Of a DNA stretch of 64,000 bases, positions 49,466 through 58,969 are shown one piece after another (positions within the stretch are counted from its first letter, which is position 1; each line of letters opens with the position of its first letter). The notes under the pieces are model-generated. The model was given only the letters and a program-made list of their open reading frames with translations. It was not told where the DNA came from and searched no databases. A program made the translations under genes and the position numbers. Origin of the DNA: Acutalibacter sp. (lineage in GTDB: Bacteria > Bacillota > Clostridia > Oscillospirales > Acutalibacteraceae); NCBI GenBank assembly GCA_020025775.1, contig JAHHRN010000002.1:206873-270872 (forward strand). The letters are read 5' to 3'.

Positions 49466-50269
49466 CTACTTTAACGTTTCGTGGGAAAGAGATACAAGCT
49501 CCTCCACGTTGTATTCTACCGACACATTCGGTGTTTTTTCTATATACATAAGGTATTCAATATTGCCTTCCGGTCCTTTAATCGGAGAGAAGTCTAACCC
49601 CTTTACAGAGAAACCGGTTTCTTTGGCAAATGCTGTTATGGTTTCCACAACAGACTCATGCACCTTCGGGTCACGAACTACGCCTTTTTTACCAACGCTG
49701 TCTTTTCCAGCTTCAAACTGGGGCTTGATGAGGCACACAGCGCTTCCGTTCTCTTTTAATAGGATATATAAAACGGGTAAAATGATTTTAAGTGAGATGA
49801 AAGATACATCTACACTTGCAAAATCCAAAAGCTCGTCAATATCTGCCGGTGTCAAATAGCGGAAGTTTGTGCGTTCCATATTGACAACACGTTCGTCTGT
49901 ACGCAGTGACCAGGCAAGCTGACCATAGCCGACGTCAACAGAATACACTTTTTTTGCGCCACTCTGCAACATACAATCTGTAAAGCCGCCAGTAGACGCA
50001 CCAATGTCCATGCATACATCATCCTGTAAGGTAATCGGAAAGACTTGCATAGCTTTTTGTAATTTATATCCGCCGCGGCTGACAAAAGGCATTTTCTCGC
50101 CGCGAACTTCTAATTTATCAGAGGCTTTCACCATAACACCGGATTTCAAAGCCTTTTGCCCGTTGACATAGACCTTGCCTTCCATAATGAGCGCCGCGGC
50201 TTTACTGCGTGTTTCACAGTAGCCACGTTCGCAAACCTCAACATCCAATCTATTTTTTGTTTCTGCCAT
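49466..50269 (-). CDS. tlyA: TlyA-family rRNA 2'-O-methyltransferase
   Basis: 267 residues. An N-terminal S4 domain (RLDVEVCERGYCETRSKAAALIMEGKV) is followed by an FtsJ-like SAM-dependent methyltransferase domain with DIGASTGGFTDCML, SVDVGYGQL and DVSFISLK, and the late motif IKPQFEAGKD. TlyA homologues methylate ribose in rRNA. It lies in the conserved ispA-dxs-tlyA order, 1 nt after dxs. Confidence 0.94.
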   Translation of the reverse strand: MAETKNRLDVEVCERGYCETRSKAAALIMEGKVYVNGQKALKSGVMVKASDKLEVRGEKMPFVSRGGYKLQKAMQVFPITLQDDVCMDIGASTGGFTDCMLQSGAKKVYSVDVGYGQLAWSLRTDERVVNMERTNFRYLTPADIDELLDFASVDVSFISLKIILPVLYILLKENGSAVCLIKPQFEAGKDSVGKKGVVRDPKVHESVVETITAFAKETGFSVKGLDFSPIKGPEGNIEYLMYIEKTPNVSVEYNVEELVSLSHETLK

Positions 50270-50270
50270 T

Positions 50271-52118
50271 CTAATTCTCCGTAATCGCAGCTAACATACC
50301 GTCATAATCCAAACCGTAGCGCTTTAATTGAGCATCTACAGAAGCGTGAATTACAAATTCATCCGGTACAGCTGTTAAATGATAATCGCCCTTAAAGGCG
50401 GTTTGTGTAAGTGCAAAGCCGAAAGTTTCACCGATACCGCCACGGCGAATGCCCTCTTCAAAGAAGAAAACTTTTTTCGCAGTAGACGCAAGCTTTACAG
50501 CTTCCTCAGGCAGAGGAATAATTCGGTTGAGCTTAATCACAGCAACTGCCTGTCCGCTTTGGCGCAGTGTATCACAAACCCGAATCGCTGTTGCAGAAAT
50601 TTTACCGTAGGTAACCAGTGCGATTTCTGCCTCTGTGTCGCCATATACCTCATAGTTTGCAAAGGTGTCTTCGATTTCTTCCGGTAAATCCGGCTCGCAT
50701 CCGCGAGGATAGCGAATGGCTAAGACGCCCTCTTGATGATAGATGGCTTCGATAAAGTCATGTTTTAATCCCTTATAGCTTGCCGGTGCGTACACTGTCA
50801 TATGCGGGATTCCGTTTAAAAACGCCGTATCTAAAATACCCTGATGCGAAATACCGTCTGCGCCTACAAATCCGGCACGGTCAATCGCTAAAATCATATG
50901 GAGACCCTGCATCGTACCGTCATGCACCAGTTGGTCGAAGGTACGCTGTAAGAAGGTGGAATATACCGCAAAAATCGGAATCATACCGCCGCGTGCAAGG
51001 CCGGAAGAAAAAGTTACAGCGTGCTCTTCTGCAATACCGACGTCAAAGAAGCGATCCTTGAACTCTTTTTTGAAGGGTTCAAGACCTGTACCGAGAGACA
51101 TAGCCGCTGTAATAGCACAAATTCGTTTATCTTTCTGCGCAATTTCGCAAAGGAACTTTCCGAATTCATCCGAGAAATTCGCACCAGTATACACAGGCTC
51201 GCCTGTATCAATATTGAATTTAGAAATGCCATGAAATTCACTCGGTGATTTTTCGGCATAATCGTAGCCCTTGCCTTTTATCGTGTTTATGTGTAAAAGA
51301 ACCGGGCCTTTAAACATTTTCGCACTTTCCAAAGCATCAATGAGCTGCTGGGTATTGTGACCGTCAATCGGTCCCATATATCGGAATCCTAATTCTTCAA
51401 AAAAGGTACTCTGATACAATCTGTTTTTTACCCTTGTTTTTAAATTATAAATCGCTTTGGCCAGCGATTTACCAACAAGCGGCAGTTTTTGAATCACATG
51501 CTCTGTATTGGCTTTTAAGCGAAAATAAGCCGGCTTAGAGCGAAGCACAGCTAAATAACGTGCTACAGAACCTACATTCGGGGAAATGGACATCTCGTTA
51601 TCGTTTAAAATAACAATCAATTTCTTGCCGGAACGCCCTGCATTATTGAGCGCCTCATAGGCAAGACCGCCCGTAAATGCACCGTCACCGATTATAGCTA
51701 TCGTGGTATGCTTATCGTTTAATGCGGCATTAGCGGTAGCTACGCCGAGCGCCGAAGAAATCGAGGTACTCGAATGACCGCTGTAGAAAATATCGTGTTC
51801 GCTTTCTCTGGGACAGGAAAAGCCAGAAAGCCCATCCTCTTGACGAATCGTTGAAAAATCTTTGAGTCGTCCTGTTAAAAGCTTGTGTGTATAAGCTTGG
51901 TGACCGACGTCCCAAACAATTTTATCTTTCGGAGAATCAAACACATAATGTAAAGCGATTGAAAGCTCTACAACGCCGAGATTAGAAGCTAAATGACCGC
52001 CGGTTTTAGAAACCGTATCCACTAAAACATCGCGCACTTCTTGCGCAAGTTCTTTGAGCTCTTGTTCATTTAAACCTTTAATATCAGACGGAGATGTAAT
52101 TTTATCCAAATATTTCAT
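50271..52118 (-). CDS. dxs: 1-deoxy-D-xylulose-5-phosphate synthase
   Basis: 615 residues. It condenses pyruvate and glyceraldehyde-3-phosphate, the first step of the MEP isoprenoid pathway. The thiamine-diphosphate site shows GDGAFTGGLAYEALNNAG through NDNEMSISPN, and the transketolase-like middle part has DVGIAEEHAVTFSSGLA and DRAGFVGADGISHQG. It is 25 nt downstream of ispA. Confidence 0.97.
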   Translation of the reverse strand: MKYLDKITSPSDIKGLNEQELKELAQEVRDVLVDTVSKTGGHLASNLGVVELSIALHYVFDSPKDKIVWDVGHQAYTHKLLTGRLKDFSTIRQEDGLSGFSCPRESEHDIFYSGHSSTSISSALGVATANAALNDKHTTIAIIGDGAFTGGLAYEALNNAGRSGKKLIVILNDNEMSISPNVGSVARYLAVLRSKPAYFRLKANTEHVIQKLPLVGKSLAKAIYNLKTRVKNRLYQSTFFEELGFRYMGPIDGHNTQQLIDALESAKMFKGPVLLHINTIKGKGYDYAEKSPSEFHGISKFNIDTGEPVYTGANFSDEFGKFLCEIAQKDKRICAITAAMSLGTGLEPFKKEFKDRFFDVGIAEEHAVTFSSGLARGGMIPIFAVYSTFLQRTFDQLVHDGTMQGLHMILAIDRAGFVGADGISHQGILDTAFLNGIPHMTVYAPASYKGLKHDFIEAIYHQEGVLAIRYPRGCEPDLPEEIEDTFANYEVYGDTEAEIALVTYGKISATAIRVCDTLRQSGQAVAVIKLNRIIPLPEEAVKLASTAKKVFFFEEGIRRGGIGETFGFALTQTAFKGDYHLTAVPDEFVIHASVDAQLKRYGLDYDGMLAAITEN

Positions 52119-52143
52119 CTTTACACCCTTACGCTAAAACAAA

Positions 52144-53025
52144 TTAGTTTTTCCTTTCTGCAAGTGCATAGGCAAGGTCTTTTAAGAATGTACTGTCGCC
52201 GGGCAGAACATCTAAAGCCTCCACGGCTCGATTGGTTAAATCGTTGACCCATGCTTTGCATTTTTCAATTCCTAAAAGTTTTACAAAGGTCATTTTATCG
52301 TTTTTATCATCACTGCCCACAGGTTTTCCGAGTTCTTCGGTGCTACTGGTGACATCCAAAATATCATCCACGATTTGGAAAGCCAGACCGATACTTTCAG
52401 CGTAAACACTGGCCGCATTTAAAACAGCCTCGTCTGTTACTTCCGCCGCAATACAGCCCAGTAAAACCGCAGATTTAATCAGCGCACCAGTTTTATAAGC
52501 ATCAATACGATTGAGTGTATCTAAATCCGGTGTATTTTCTTCGGAAATCAGGTCAATCACCTGTCCACCGATCATGCCCTCTGTGCCTGCTAAATTCGAG
52601 AGCGTACGCACAGCACGAACAATCGCTTCTTCGGAAACATTCTCAGCTTTTGTTAAAGTTTCAAAGGCATAAGTTAAAAGAGCATCACCGGCTAAAAGTG
52701 CATAGGCTTCGCCAAACGCCTTGTGGCAAGAGGGCTTGCCGCGGCGTAAATCATCATCATCCATGCAAGGCAAATCATCATGAATCAGAGAATAGGTATG
52801 AATCATTTCTACTGCGCAAGCAAAAGGCAATGCATTTTCTATATCTCCGCCGCAAACACGGCAAAATTCAAGCGTTAAAATCGGGCGGATTCTTTTGCCG
52901 CCGTTGTGAACGCTGTATTGCATAGCATCCGTAACGATTTTTCGTTCATCACTTGCAGAGGGCAAAAAGCTATCCATAGCTTTTTCAATTTTCTGAATGT
53001 AAAGTTCTTGCGTTTTATGCATCAC
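52144..53025 (-). CDS. ispA: Farnesyl diphosphate synthase-type polyprenyl synthase
   Basis: 293 residues. It elongates allylic diphosphates with IPP. The first aspartate-rich motif is DDLPCMDDDDLRRGKPSCH and the second is QIVDDILDVTSS; GGKRIRP near the N-terminus binds IPP. Product length (farnesyl or geranyl) is inferred from neighbours dxs and xseB, the usual ispA context. It starts with two consecutive ATG codons and overlaps the end of xseB. Confidence 0.95.
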   Translation of the reverse strand: MMHKTQELYIQKIEKAMDSFLPSASDERKIVTDAMQYSVHNGGKRIRPILTLEFCRVCGGDIENALPFACAVEMIHTYSLIHDDLPCMDDDDLRRGKPSCHKAFGEAYALLAGDALLTYAFETLTKAENVSEEAIVRAVRTLSNLAGTEGMIGGQVIDLISEENTPDLDTLNRIDAYKTGALIKSAVLLGCIAAEVTDEAVLNAASVYAESIGLAFQIVDDILDVTSSTEELGKPVGSDDKNDKMTFVKLLGIEKCKAWVNDLTNRAVEALDVLPGDSTFLKDLAYALAERKN

Positions 53026-53233
53026 AATCGCCTTCCTTCTTCGCTTCTGCCTCAGTAACAGAAAGAATTTTCTGCTCTGCTGTTTCGAGCGCTTTAGAGC
53101 AGAAAGAGGTCAGACGTGCGCCTTCCTCAAAAAGCTCCAGAGCTTTATCTAAAGGTACGTTACCGTCTTCCAATTCTTTTACAATGTTCTCTAAATTTTC
53201 TATAGCTTCCTCATAGGTTAATTTCTTTTTCAT
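53015..53233 (-). CDS. xseB: Exodeoxyribonuclease VII small subunit
   Basis: 72 residues, starting MKKKLTYEEAIENLENIVKE, with the family motif LEDGNVPLDKALELFEEGARL. The start at 53233 overlaps the xseA stop by ATGA; an upstream in-frame ATG would give nine extra residues with no better RBS. It forms the ExoVII complex with XseA. Confidence 0.94.
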   Translation of the reverse strand: MKKKLTYEEAIENLENIVKELEDGNVPLDKALELFEEGARLTSFCSKALETAEQKILSVTEAEAKKEGDCDA

Positions 53234-54447
53234 GGCTTTTGTATCTCCTCTACCACACAATCTGCCGTTCCGTCGGCAAGCTGAACTTGCACTTTGTCTC
53301 CTGCTTTCAGCTGTTTTACAGATTTTAAAACAGCATTCGCATCGGTTTTTGCGATGGCATAACCTCTGCCCAAAACAGAAAGCGGACTTAAGGCATCGAG
53401 TTTTGCCGCCGCCTTGGAAAGTCTCATTTTTTCTTGAACAAAAACCTGTTCCTGTAATGCCGAAAGCTTTTCGGAAAGCATAGCTACATGCATTTTTTTA
53501 GAATCAAAGAACAGAAATTTGTTTTCTAAAGCAGAGTGTTTTTTCAGCTGTGTAAACCGATTTTGTTCTGCACGCAGACGTTCAGCGATTGCTCTTTGCG
53601 CACGGTAAAACTGCCCACTTAAGGCGGTTTTTAATTCGAACTGATCCGGCACCACCAATTCTGCCGCCGCAGAAGGTGTCGGTGCACGCAAGTCTGCGGC
53701 AAAATCACAAATTGTAAAGTCCGTTTCGTGCCCTACTGCGGAAACAATCGGGATTTCGGAATTATAAACCGCCATAGCCAAAGCTTCGTGGTTAAATTCC
53801 CATAAATCCTCCATAGAGCCGCCGCCCCTGCCCAAGATAATCACATCGACAAGATTAGAACGATTTAAGCGTTCAATAGCGGCAATCAGCTCCAAATGTG
53901 CACCGTCACCCTGTACACGGGAAGGCGCTAAAACAATCTCTGCAAGCGGATAGCGACGGCCGAGAATATTTAAAATATCCTGCAGAGCCGCACCGACTTC
54001 GGAAGTAATAACGCCGATGCGCTTAGGAAATTGCGGTAAAGGCTTTTTGTGGCTCGTATCAAAAATGCCCTGTTTTTGCAGTTTCTCTTTGGTTTGCTCA
54101 AAGGCTAAATGTAAAGCCCCGAGACCTTCGGGCTGCATATCATCTACATAAACCTGATATTGACCCGTTGCTTCATAAAGAGATACTCTACCGCGAACCA
54201 ATACATGCAAGCCGTTCTGCGGTTCAAATTTTAATTTATAGGCATTCGAGGCAAACATAACAGCTTTCACTGCGCCACCTTCATCTTTCAAGGTAAAATA
54301 CAGGTGGCCTGTTTTAAAATGCCTTGTAAAGTTTGAGATTTCACCGGTTAAGAAAATATTATAAAGATTTTCGTCTTCATCCAATTTCGCTTTTACATAG
54401 CGATTCAGCTGAGAAACCGATAAAATCAAAGGTTCTGCATAATTCAT
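53230..54447 (-). CDS. xseA: Exodeoxyribonuclease VII large subunit
   Basis: 405 residues. An N-terminal OB-fold (ILSVSQLNRYVKAKLDEDENLYNIFLTGEISNF-type) is followed by the nuclease core with PLPQFPKRIGVITSEVGAALQDIL, DVIILGRGGGSMEDLWEFN, and HETDFTICDFAADLRAPTPSAAAELV, then a coiled-coil region. It degrades single-stranded DNA. It overlaps the M22-family gene (ATGA) and xseB (ATGA), a tightly coupled set. Confidence 0.97.
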   Translation of the reverse strand: MNYAEPLILSVSQLNRYVKAKLDEDENLYNIFLTGEISNFTRHFKTGHLYFTLKDEGGAVKAVMFASNAYKLKFEPQNGLHVLVRGRVSLYEATGQYQVYVDDMQPEGLGALHLAFEQTKEKLQKQGIFDTSHKKPLPQFPKRIGVITSEVGAALQDILNILGRRYPLAEIVLAPSRVQGDGAHLELIAAIERLNRSNLVDVIILGRGGGSMEDLWEFNHEALAMAVYNSEIPIVSAVGHETDFTICDFAADLRAPTPSAAAELVVPDQFELKTALSGQFYRAQRAIAERLRAEQNRFTQLKKHSALENKFLFFDSKKMHVAMLSEKLSALQEQVFVQEKMRLSKAAAKLDALSPLSVLGRGYAIAKTDANAVLKSVKQLKAGDKVQVQLADGTADCVVEEIQKP

Positions 54448-55385
54448 AAGGTTCTTTCTTTCATTAGAGCAGTTAAAACAGCTATTCCAGCTGCATTATC
54501 TGCAGAAAACATAGGCTCAGCAAAATACACATCATCGTATTTTGCTTTAAAGTACGCCTGCATCTGTGCGTTACTTGCGACCCCGCCCGAAAATAAAATC
54601 GGTAAACCGGGATGCCCCTCGTATAAAGAAGCCACCATAGCATCTACTGCCGAAATCACACTGGAAAGGCAAAAAGATGCAACATCTTCTCTGGCTGTGC
54701 CGTCTTTCAAAAGCTTGGCACATTGATTTTCCACGCCAGAAAGACAGCAATCGCCATCTTTGATTGTGGGCTTTATTTTATAAGTTTTCTCACTCTTAAA
54801 TGCCAATTCCTGCAGTGCGGGACCACACGGGAACTGCAAATCCAGCATCAAACCGACACGGTCAATTAACTGGCCAGCTTTTAAATCCAAAGATTTTGCA
54901 AGAAGCATTACATTAAAGATATGTGTTTCATCTGGTGTAACTAAAAGCGCATCTGTTGTACCGCCGGAAAGGTGGAATGCTAAAAACGGCTCTTTTAAAA
55001 GATCCAACCGCTTTGCAGAATAGAGCGCCGCCGCAACATGTCCTTCTTGATGGGAAAATTCAAAATACGGAATTTTAAAAATATCAGAAACCGATTTTGC
55101 AAACCCTGCGCCGACCAAAAAGCAAGGCATATAGGAGCCTTCCATTCTTCTTGGGTATGCAGAAGCACCGATGCAATCCGGTATCACATCGGTTTTCTGA
55201 AATAAGGCTTTTACACGTTCCGGAAGCTGCACGGTATGGTGGAACACTGCGTCACTTTGCCGCAGACCCTTTTCTCCTTTTTTGACGGGAAGCAGCTTCT
55301 TTTCCTGAACGATTTCTTTTGTCTCTGTATTGTAAAGGGCAACCGATGTCGTGTAGTTGCTGGTATCAATCCCCAGAACGTTCAT
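54444..55385 (-). CDS. TsaD-like M22-family paralogue of unknown function
   Basis: 313 residues, an ASKHA-fold protein with the opening VLGIDTSNYTTSVAL, the HxxxH metal pair in FSHQEGHVAAAL, LSGGTTDALLV, DRVGLMLDLQFPCGPAL, and LFSGGVASNAQMQ. These are counterparts of TsaD motifs (tRNA threonylcarbamoyl-adenosine synthesis) but with altered details, and the position between nusB and xseA marks it as the separate Clostridial M22 paralogue. Substrate unknown. It overlaps nusB by 20 nt. Confidence 0.8.
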   Translation of the reverse strand: MNVLGIDTSNYTTSVALYNTETKEIVQEKKLLPVKKGEKGLRQSDAVFHHTVQLPERVKALFQKTDVIPDCIGASAYPRRMEGSYMPCFLVGAGFAKSVSDIFKIPYFEFSHQEGHVAAALYSAKRLDLLKEPFLAFHLSGGTTDALLVTPDETHIFNVMLLAKSLDLKAGQLIDRVGLMLDLQFPCGPALQELAFKSEKTYKIKPTIKDGDCCLSGVENQCAKLLKDGTAREDVASFCLSSVISAVDAMVASLYEGHPGLPILFSGGVASNAQMQAYFKAKYDDVYFAEPMFSADNAAGIAVLTALMKERTL

Positions 55386-55782
55386 CGGACATACTCCTTA
55401 TGTATGCACCTAAGATGCCATTGATATAGGCGGCATCATCGCCGGTAGCATATTTTTTGGCAAGCTCTACAGCTTCATTTACAGAAACGCCGCTCGGTAC
55501 GGAAGGTACAAAACGAATTTCGCAAATTGCAAGACGCAATACAGACAACGCTACTTTGGAGATTCTGTTTTTGCTCCAACCGATTGCAAATTTCTCAATG
55601 ACGCTGTCGATTTCATCTAAATTCTTATAAGTTTCTTTAAAGAGCATGACAGCAAATAAAGAAGGCTCTAAAACTCTTGCTTCTTCTGCAAATGCAATAA
55701 TGTCATCCTCGGGAATTTCCATATTAAAGGCCTTTTCAAACACGAAAAGGAAGGCCTGTTCTCTTTCTTCTGATCTGGTCAT
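55366..55782 (-). CDS. nusB: Transcription antitermination factor NusB
   Basis: 138 residues, all-helical. The start TRSEEREQAFLFVFEKAFN and the C-terminal LRLAICEIRFVPSVPSGVSVNEAVELAKKYATGDDAAYINGIL are diagnostic. NusB with S10 binds boxA in rRNA leaders. It lies downstream of the Asp23-family gene. Confidence 0.95.
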   Translation of the reverse strand: MTRSEEREQAFLFVFEKAFNMEIPEDDIIAFAEEARVLEPSLFAVMLFKETYKNLDEIDSVIEKFAIGWSKNRISKVALSVLRLAICEIRFVPSVPSGVSVNEAVELAKKYATGDDAAYINGILGAYIRSMSDERSGD

Positions 55783-55841
55783 TCATATCCTCCATAAAAG
55801 CCAAATTAGCCCTCCGCCGCAAGCGACAGGAGAGCTGTTTT

Positions 55842-56192
55842 TTAAGCTTGTTCTTTAGTTTCGTTAGGTGCGTAAAAATCAATACCCTGAATGCAAACAT
55901 TCACTTTAGAAACAACCTTGCCGGTCATACTCTGCACAGCGTTTTTCACACTTCGCTGAATTGCAAGGCTAACATCTTGAATATTTGCATCGTTACATAC
56001 TCTTATATTCATCTGCACACGAATGTCATTATCGAGTGTAGTAACTTTAACAGATTTCTTAGAGCCTGAAGTTCTGGAGTCGAATGAACCGAAGCCTTCA
56101 ACGTCCTTTGCAGCTTCCATTGCGATAGAAGCAATTACTTCATTGGAAATAATAACTCCGCTATTTTCGGAAGTTCTCTCGTTTTTATTCAT
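55842..56192 (-). CDS. Asp23/Gls24-family envelope stress protein (YqhY-like)
   Basis: 116 residues. The family core GVIISNEVIASIAMEAAKDVEGFGSFDSR, LDNDIRVQMNIRVCNDANIQDV, and VQSMTGKVVSKVNVCIQGIDF are present. In Bacillus the homologue yqhY sits between accC and nusB; here accBC are missing but the nusB link is kept. YqhY has been linked to acetyl-CoA carboxylase control in Bacillus, so the absence of accBC here is notable. Confidence 0.92.
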   Translation of the reverse strand: MNKNERTSENSGVIISNEVIASIAMEAAKDVEGFGSFDSRTSGSKKSVKVTTLDNDIRVQMNIRVCNDANIQDVSLAIQRSVKNAVQSMTGKVVSKVNVCIQGIDFYAPNETKEQA

Positions 56193-56246
56193 GGGGAAAA
56201 CCTACCTTTCTTTCCCCTATTATACCACAAACTTCAAAATACACAA

Positions 56247-56780
56247 CTATTTTACTTCAACTAAAGTAATTTTTTCTGAAGAAATTTTTGTTTTGTTAAC
56301 CACAATCTCCTTAATCTGTAAGGCGGAATCCGCATTGAGCTTTCCCTTTTCCACCACAACTTCTACGGTATCATCGATAAGAACTAAGGATTTCGCACCA
56401 ATTTTAGCGTCGATCAGGCTTTCGATATCCGATTCTTTTTGCATGTTTTCGGTCAGCTTGTTTAAATTTTCGCGTGCCTCTTTTTTGCTCTCCTCATCTG
56501 CATCCTTATTGGAAATCACCTTTTCCGAAAGTTCCTGCGCCGCGGCGTGTGCTTTAGAACGTTTCAGAGCAGCTTCGTCAAAGAAGGATTTTTTACCTTC
56601 GGCGCTTACATACTGCGCCTCGCCGAGGTTTTCCTGTTCGGTAACTTCTTCTTTCACCAAAGCGTTATTTCGCTCGCTTGCCGGTTTTGTATAGTACCAG
56701 TTGACATACATTGCCGCACCGAGTGCAACCACCAAGCCCAAGAAAAGAATTTGTTTTTTTGTTACAGATTTTTTTGACAT
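56247..56780 (-). CDS. spoIIIAH: SpoIIIAH, stage III sporulation protein
   Basis: 177 residues. One N-terminal membrane helix (ILFLGLVVALGAAMYVNWYY), then a helical charged region and a C-terminal ring-forming YscJ/FliF-like domain. SpoIIIAH in the mother cell binds SpoIIQ from the forespore to form the feeding-tube channel. It is shorter than the Bacillus protein (218) but in the right place as last gene of the spoIIIA operon. The identification relies partly on operon position. Confidence 0.88.
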   Translation of the reverse strand: MSKKSVTKKQILFLGLVVALGAAMYVNWYYTKPASERNNALVKEEVTEQENLGEAQYVSAEGKKSFFDEAALKRSKAHAAAQELSEKVISNKDADEESKKEARENLNKLTENMQKESDIESLIDAKIGAKSLVLIDDTVEVVVEKGKLNADSALQIKEIVVNKTKISSEKITLVEVK

Positions 56781-56791
56781 AAAAAGACCTC

Positions 56792-57337
56792 CTAAGCCTT
56801 CATTTTTAATACGCTGACTGCATTTGAACCGATGCCAAGCGCGGAGGAAACTGCTGCAGTAACACCGTTGGCAACCACAGAATCATTTCCGCCGTCGCAA
56901 ACAATCACAACCCCTTTGATTTTTGGAGCATTCGTCTTTAAAACAATACCTTCGTCGCCGTTTTTCGAATCTGTTCGCACATATTTCGAGTCAAAAGTTC
57001 GCTCGGCAGAGGAATTTGAATTTTTAGAATTGGTTTTCTCATCCATGGCATAGATTTTTTCATCCGAACTCTCCAAAGTCAGTAGAACCTTTACACGTCC
57101 AACACCTTCCATTTCTTTTAAAACTGTTTCCAATTTATGTTCCAATGCTTCACAGTATTCCATAGAGGAAGCCGAAGTTTCATAACCGCTTTTTTCTTCT
57201 TTCTCAGGTACTTTTTCGGTTTGGCTCGGCAGAATTTCCGAAAGTCCCAAAAGGAGAATACCGAGAAGCCCCAAGATAAAAAGGAAAACAAGACGTTTAT
57301 TGCCACCCAGCTTTTCTTTTATATTCTGTATTTGCAT
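56792..57337 (-). CDS. spoIIIAG: SpoIIIAG, stage III sporulation ring protein
   Basis: 181 residues. One membrane helix (RLVFLFILGLLGILLLGLSEIL) precedes a ring-building domain with EHKLETVLKEMEGVGRVKVLLTLES and the late IKGVVIVCDGGNDSVVANGVTAAVSSALGI, the SpoIIIAG signature. It forms the large extracytoplasmic ring of the channel. Confidence 0.93.
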   Translation of the reverse strand: MQIQNIKEKLGGNKRLVFLFILGLLGILLLGLSEILPSQTEKVPEKEEKSGYETSASSMEYCEALEHKLETVLKEMEGVGRVKVLLTLESSDEKIYAMDEKTNSKNSNSSAERTFDSKYVRTDSKNGDEGIVLKTNAPKIKGVVIVCDGGNDSVVANGVTAAVSSALGIGSNAVSVLKMKA

Positions 57338-57358
57338 TGTTTTGTCGCCTCCTCGCTC

Positions 57359-57829
57359 TTATAGAGCATCCACCGTGATAATTTCTTTCGGAATCTCCAA
57401 ATCTCTATGCAGTATCTCAGTAATTTTCTCCTCTGATGCCAAATCCGAAACGTAAATATATACACTTTCCAAAAGTAAATAATTATCCTTTGTAAAGCTG
57501 GTTTTCAGCACTATATTTTCCACTTCGATTTTTTCTCTCGTTAAAGAGGTTAAAATGGTCTCTTTAACTGCCCTGTCATAGGCCTCTTTTTGTGTTCGCT
57601 CCCCTGCGTCCTCTTTTTCTATTTGCAAGTTGTCTTCTATGTTCGGTAATACCGTTGGCGGAATCTCTGCATGTAAAAACGGTTTTAGCAGCACAAAAAG
57701 CATCAAGAGCGCCAGTAAAAATTCGCCTGCTTTTTTCACCTGTCCTTCCGGTAAAAGCATATGAAACAATGCACTGCAAACCGAAAAAGCGGTAATTGAT
57801 GCGGCAAACGAAAGTAAATTATCCATCAT
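57359..57829 (-). CDS. spoIIIAF: SpoIIIAF, stage III sporulation membrane protein
   Basis: 156 residues. Two N-terminal membrane helices (about 8-25 and 34-52: FLLALLMLFVLLKPFL) are followed by a ~100-residue soluble domain. Divergent in sequence, but length, topology and position between spoIIIAE and spoIIIAG support the call. Confidence 0.88.
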   Translation of the reverse strand: MMDNLLSFAASITAFSVCSALFHMLLPEGQVKKAGEFLLALLMLFVLLKPFLHAEIPPTVLPNIEDNLQIEKEDAGERTQKEAYDRAVKETILTSLTREKIEVENIVLKTSFTKDNYLLLESVYIYVSDLASEEKITEILHRDLEIPKEIITVDAL

Positions 57830-57838
57830 TTTGCATCC

Positions 57839-58969
57839 TCAATTTTTAAAACGAAATAAAATCCCAGTAGAAATAATCAGTAAAAATGCTGTAAACACCA
57901 CTAAGGTATTCACAAGTGCAACCGTAGAAGCAAAACCCGTCAGTAAATTTTTCATGCGCGACTGACCTAAGGCATCCGCAACGGCGGCGCAAAGGCTCAA
58001 AGCCAAATTCCACAAAAGCAAATCCAGGATGACGGGCAAATGCACCAGAGAAATCACCAAAATACCGAAAGCGCCGACAGAACTTTTCATAAGGTCTAAA
58101 CTGCCGAGAAGCGAATTGCAGGCATCGCTGAGACTTCCGCCGACAACAGGGACTGCAGAGCCTATCACCATCTTTACCCCTCGAATAGCTAAGGTATCAC
58201 CGGCAAGTGCTAAATTCCCCTTAATTGCTAAAAGCCCGGAAAAGATGGTGGAAGAAAAAGCTAAAACCATGGTGATGCATTTTTTTAAAAAGGCAGAAAA
58301 ACCAGTCAGTACATATTTCTCCTGTATGCCGGAGGCAACGTTTGAAAGCAAAATGCTTTCTGTAAGCGGTAAAAAAAGTTTTGTATTGCCAACCGCCAAA
58401 ACATTGGAAAGGCCGAGCATCATACTGCTGTAGGTTGCAGAAGTTAACATTTTACCGTTGGCCAAAAGAAGCCCTGTAAATATCGGGATATAAGAAAAAA
58501 GGAAAGCCGACGAAAGCTGCATAGAAGAAAACGCCGCCGTCACCGACGATAAAATCGGTTTCAAAAGACACAACAGAGAAAACAGTGTTGTAAAGAGAGA
58601 AAACATGCCTTGCATAGAAGTGGACGGTGTAACAAATGCATCGGTAACAGCTGTTACAATCAGACAGCCACAAAGCAAGCCCAAAGCCTTTAAAGGTTCA
58701 CCCATTTTCATGCTTACTAAAGAAATAAGTTCCTCGAAAACACGTTTTGGAGATAAAGTCAGCAAGCTTTCCGTGTCAATATGCTGTAAACCGATTTTAT
58801 CAAGCTCTTCTTTAATTTGCGGTGCCAAACCGTTGTAAAGTTCGGAGAATACCGAATCTGCATAGCTTTGCGGTTCTTCTCCCTCTTCGGCGCAAGCTGT
58901 CACCGGGAAAAGGAAAAGACATAAAGTAACCAATACCAAAAGAAAAGTTGTATTTTTAAATTTCCTCAT
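57839..58969 (-). CDS. spoIIIAE: SpoIIIAE, stage III sporulation polytopic protein
   Basis: 376 residues from the ATG at 58969, which overlaps the spoIIIAD stop as ATGA. A signal peptide (FLLVLVTLCLFLFPVTACA) is followed by a short soluble part and about eight membrane helices, the layout of SpoIIIAE. ATG at 58981 (four residues longer) is also possible; the longest frame would run deep into spoIIIAD and is not favoured. It is a membrane core component of the channel. Confidence 0.92.
   Translation of the reverse strand: MRKFKNTTFLLVLVTLCLFLFPVTACAEEGEEPQSYADSVFSELYNGLAPQIKEELDKIGLQHIDTESLLTLSPKRVFEELISLVSMKMGEPLKALGLLCGCLIVTAVTDAFVTPSTSMQGMFSLFTTLFSLLCLLKPILSSVTAAFSSMQLSSAFLFSYIPIFTGLLLANGKMLTSATYSSMMLGLSNVLAVGNTKLFLPLTESILLSNVASGIQEKYVLTGFSAFLKKCITMVLAFSSTIFSGLLAIKGNLALAGDTLAIRGVKMVIGSAVPVVGGSLSDACNSLLGSLDLMKSSVGAFGILVISLVHLPVILDLLLWNLALSLCAAVADALGQSRMKNLLTGFASTVALVNTLVVFTAFLLIISTGILFRFKN

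Noticed and set aside
55808..55836. Hairpin between nusB and the Asp23-family gene as a terminator
   Set aside because: The T-run is on the plus-strand side, where no gene is transcribed; on the minus strand only AATTTGG follows.
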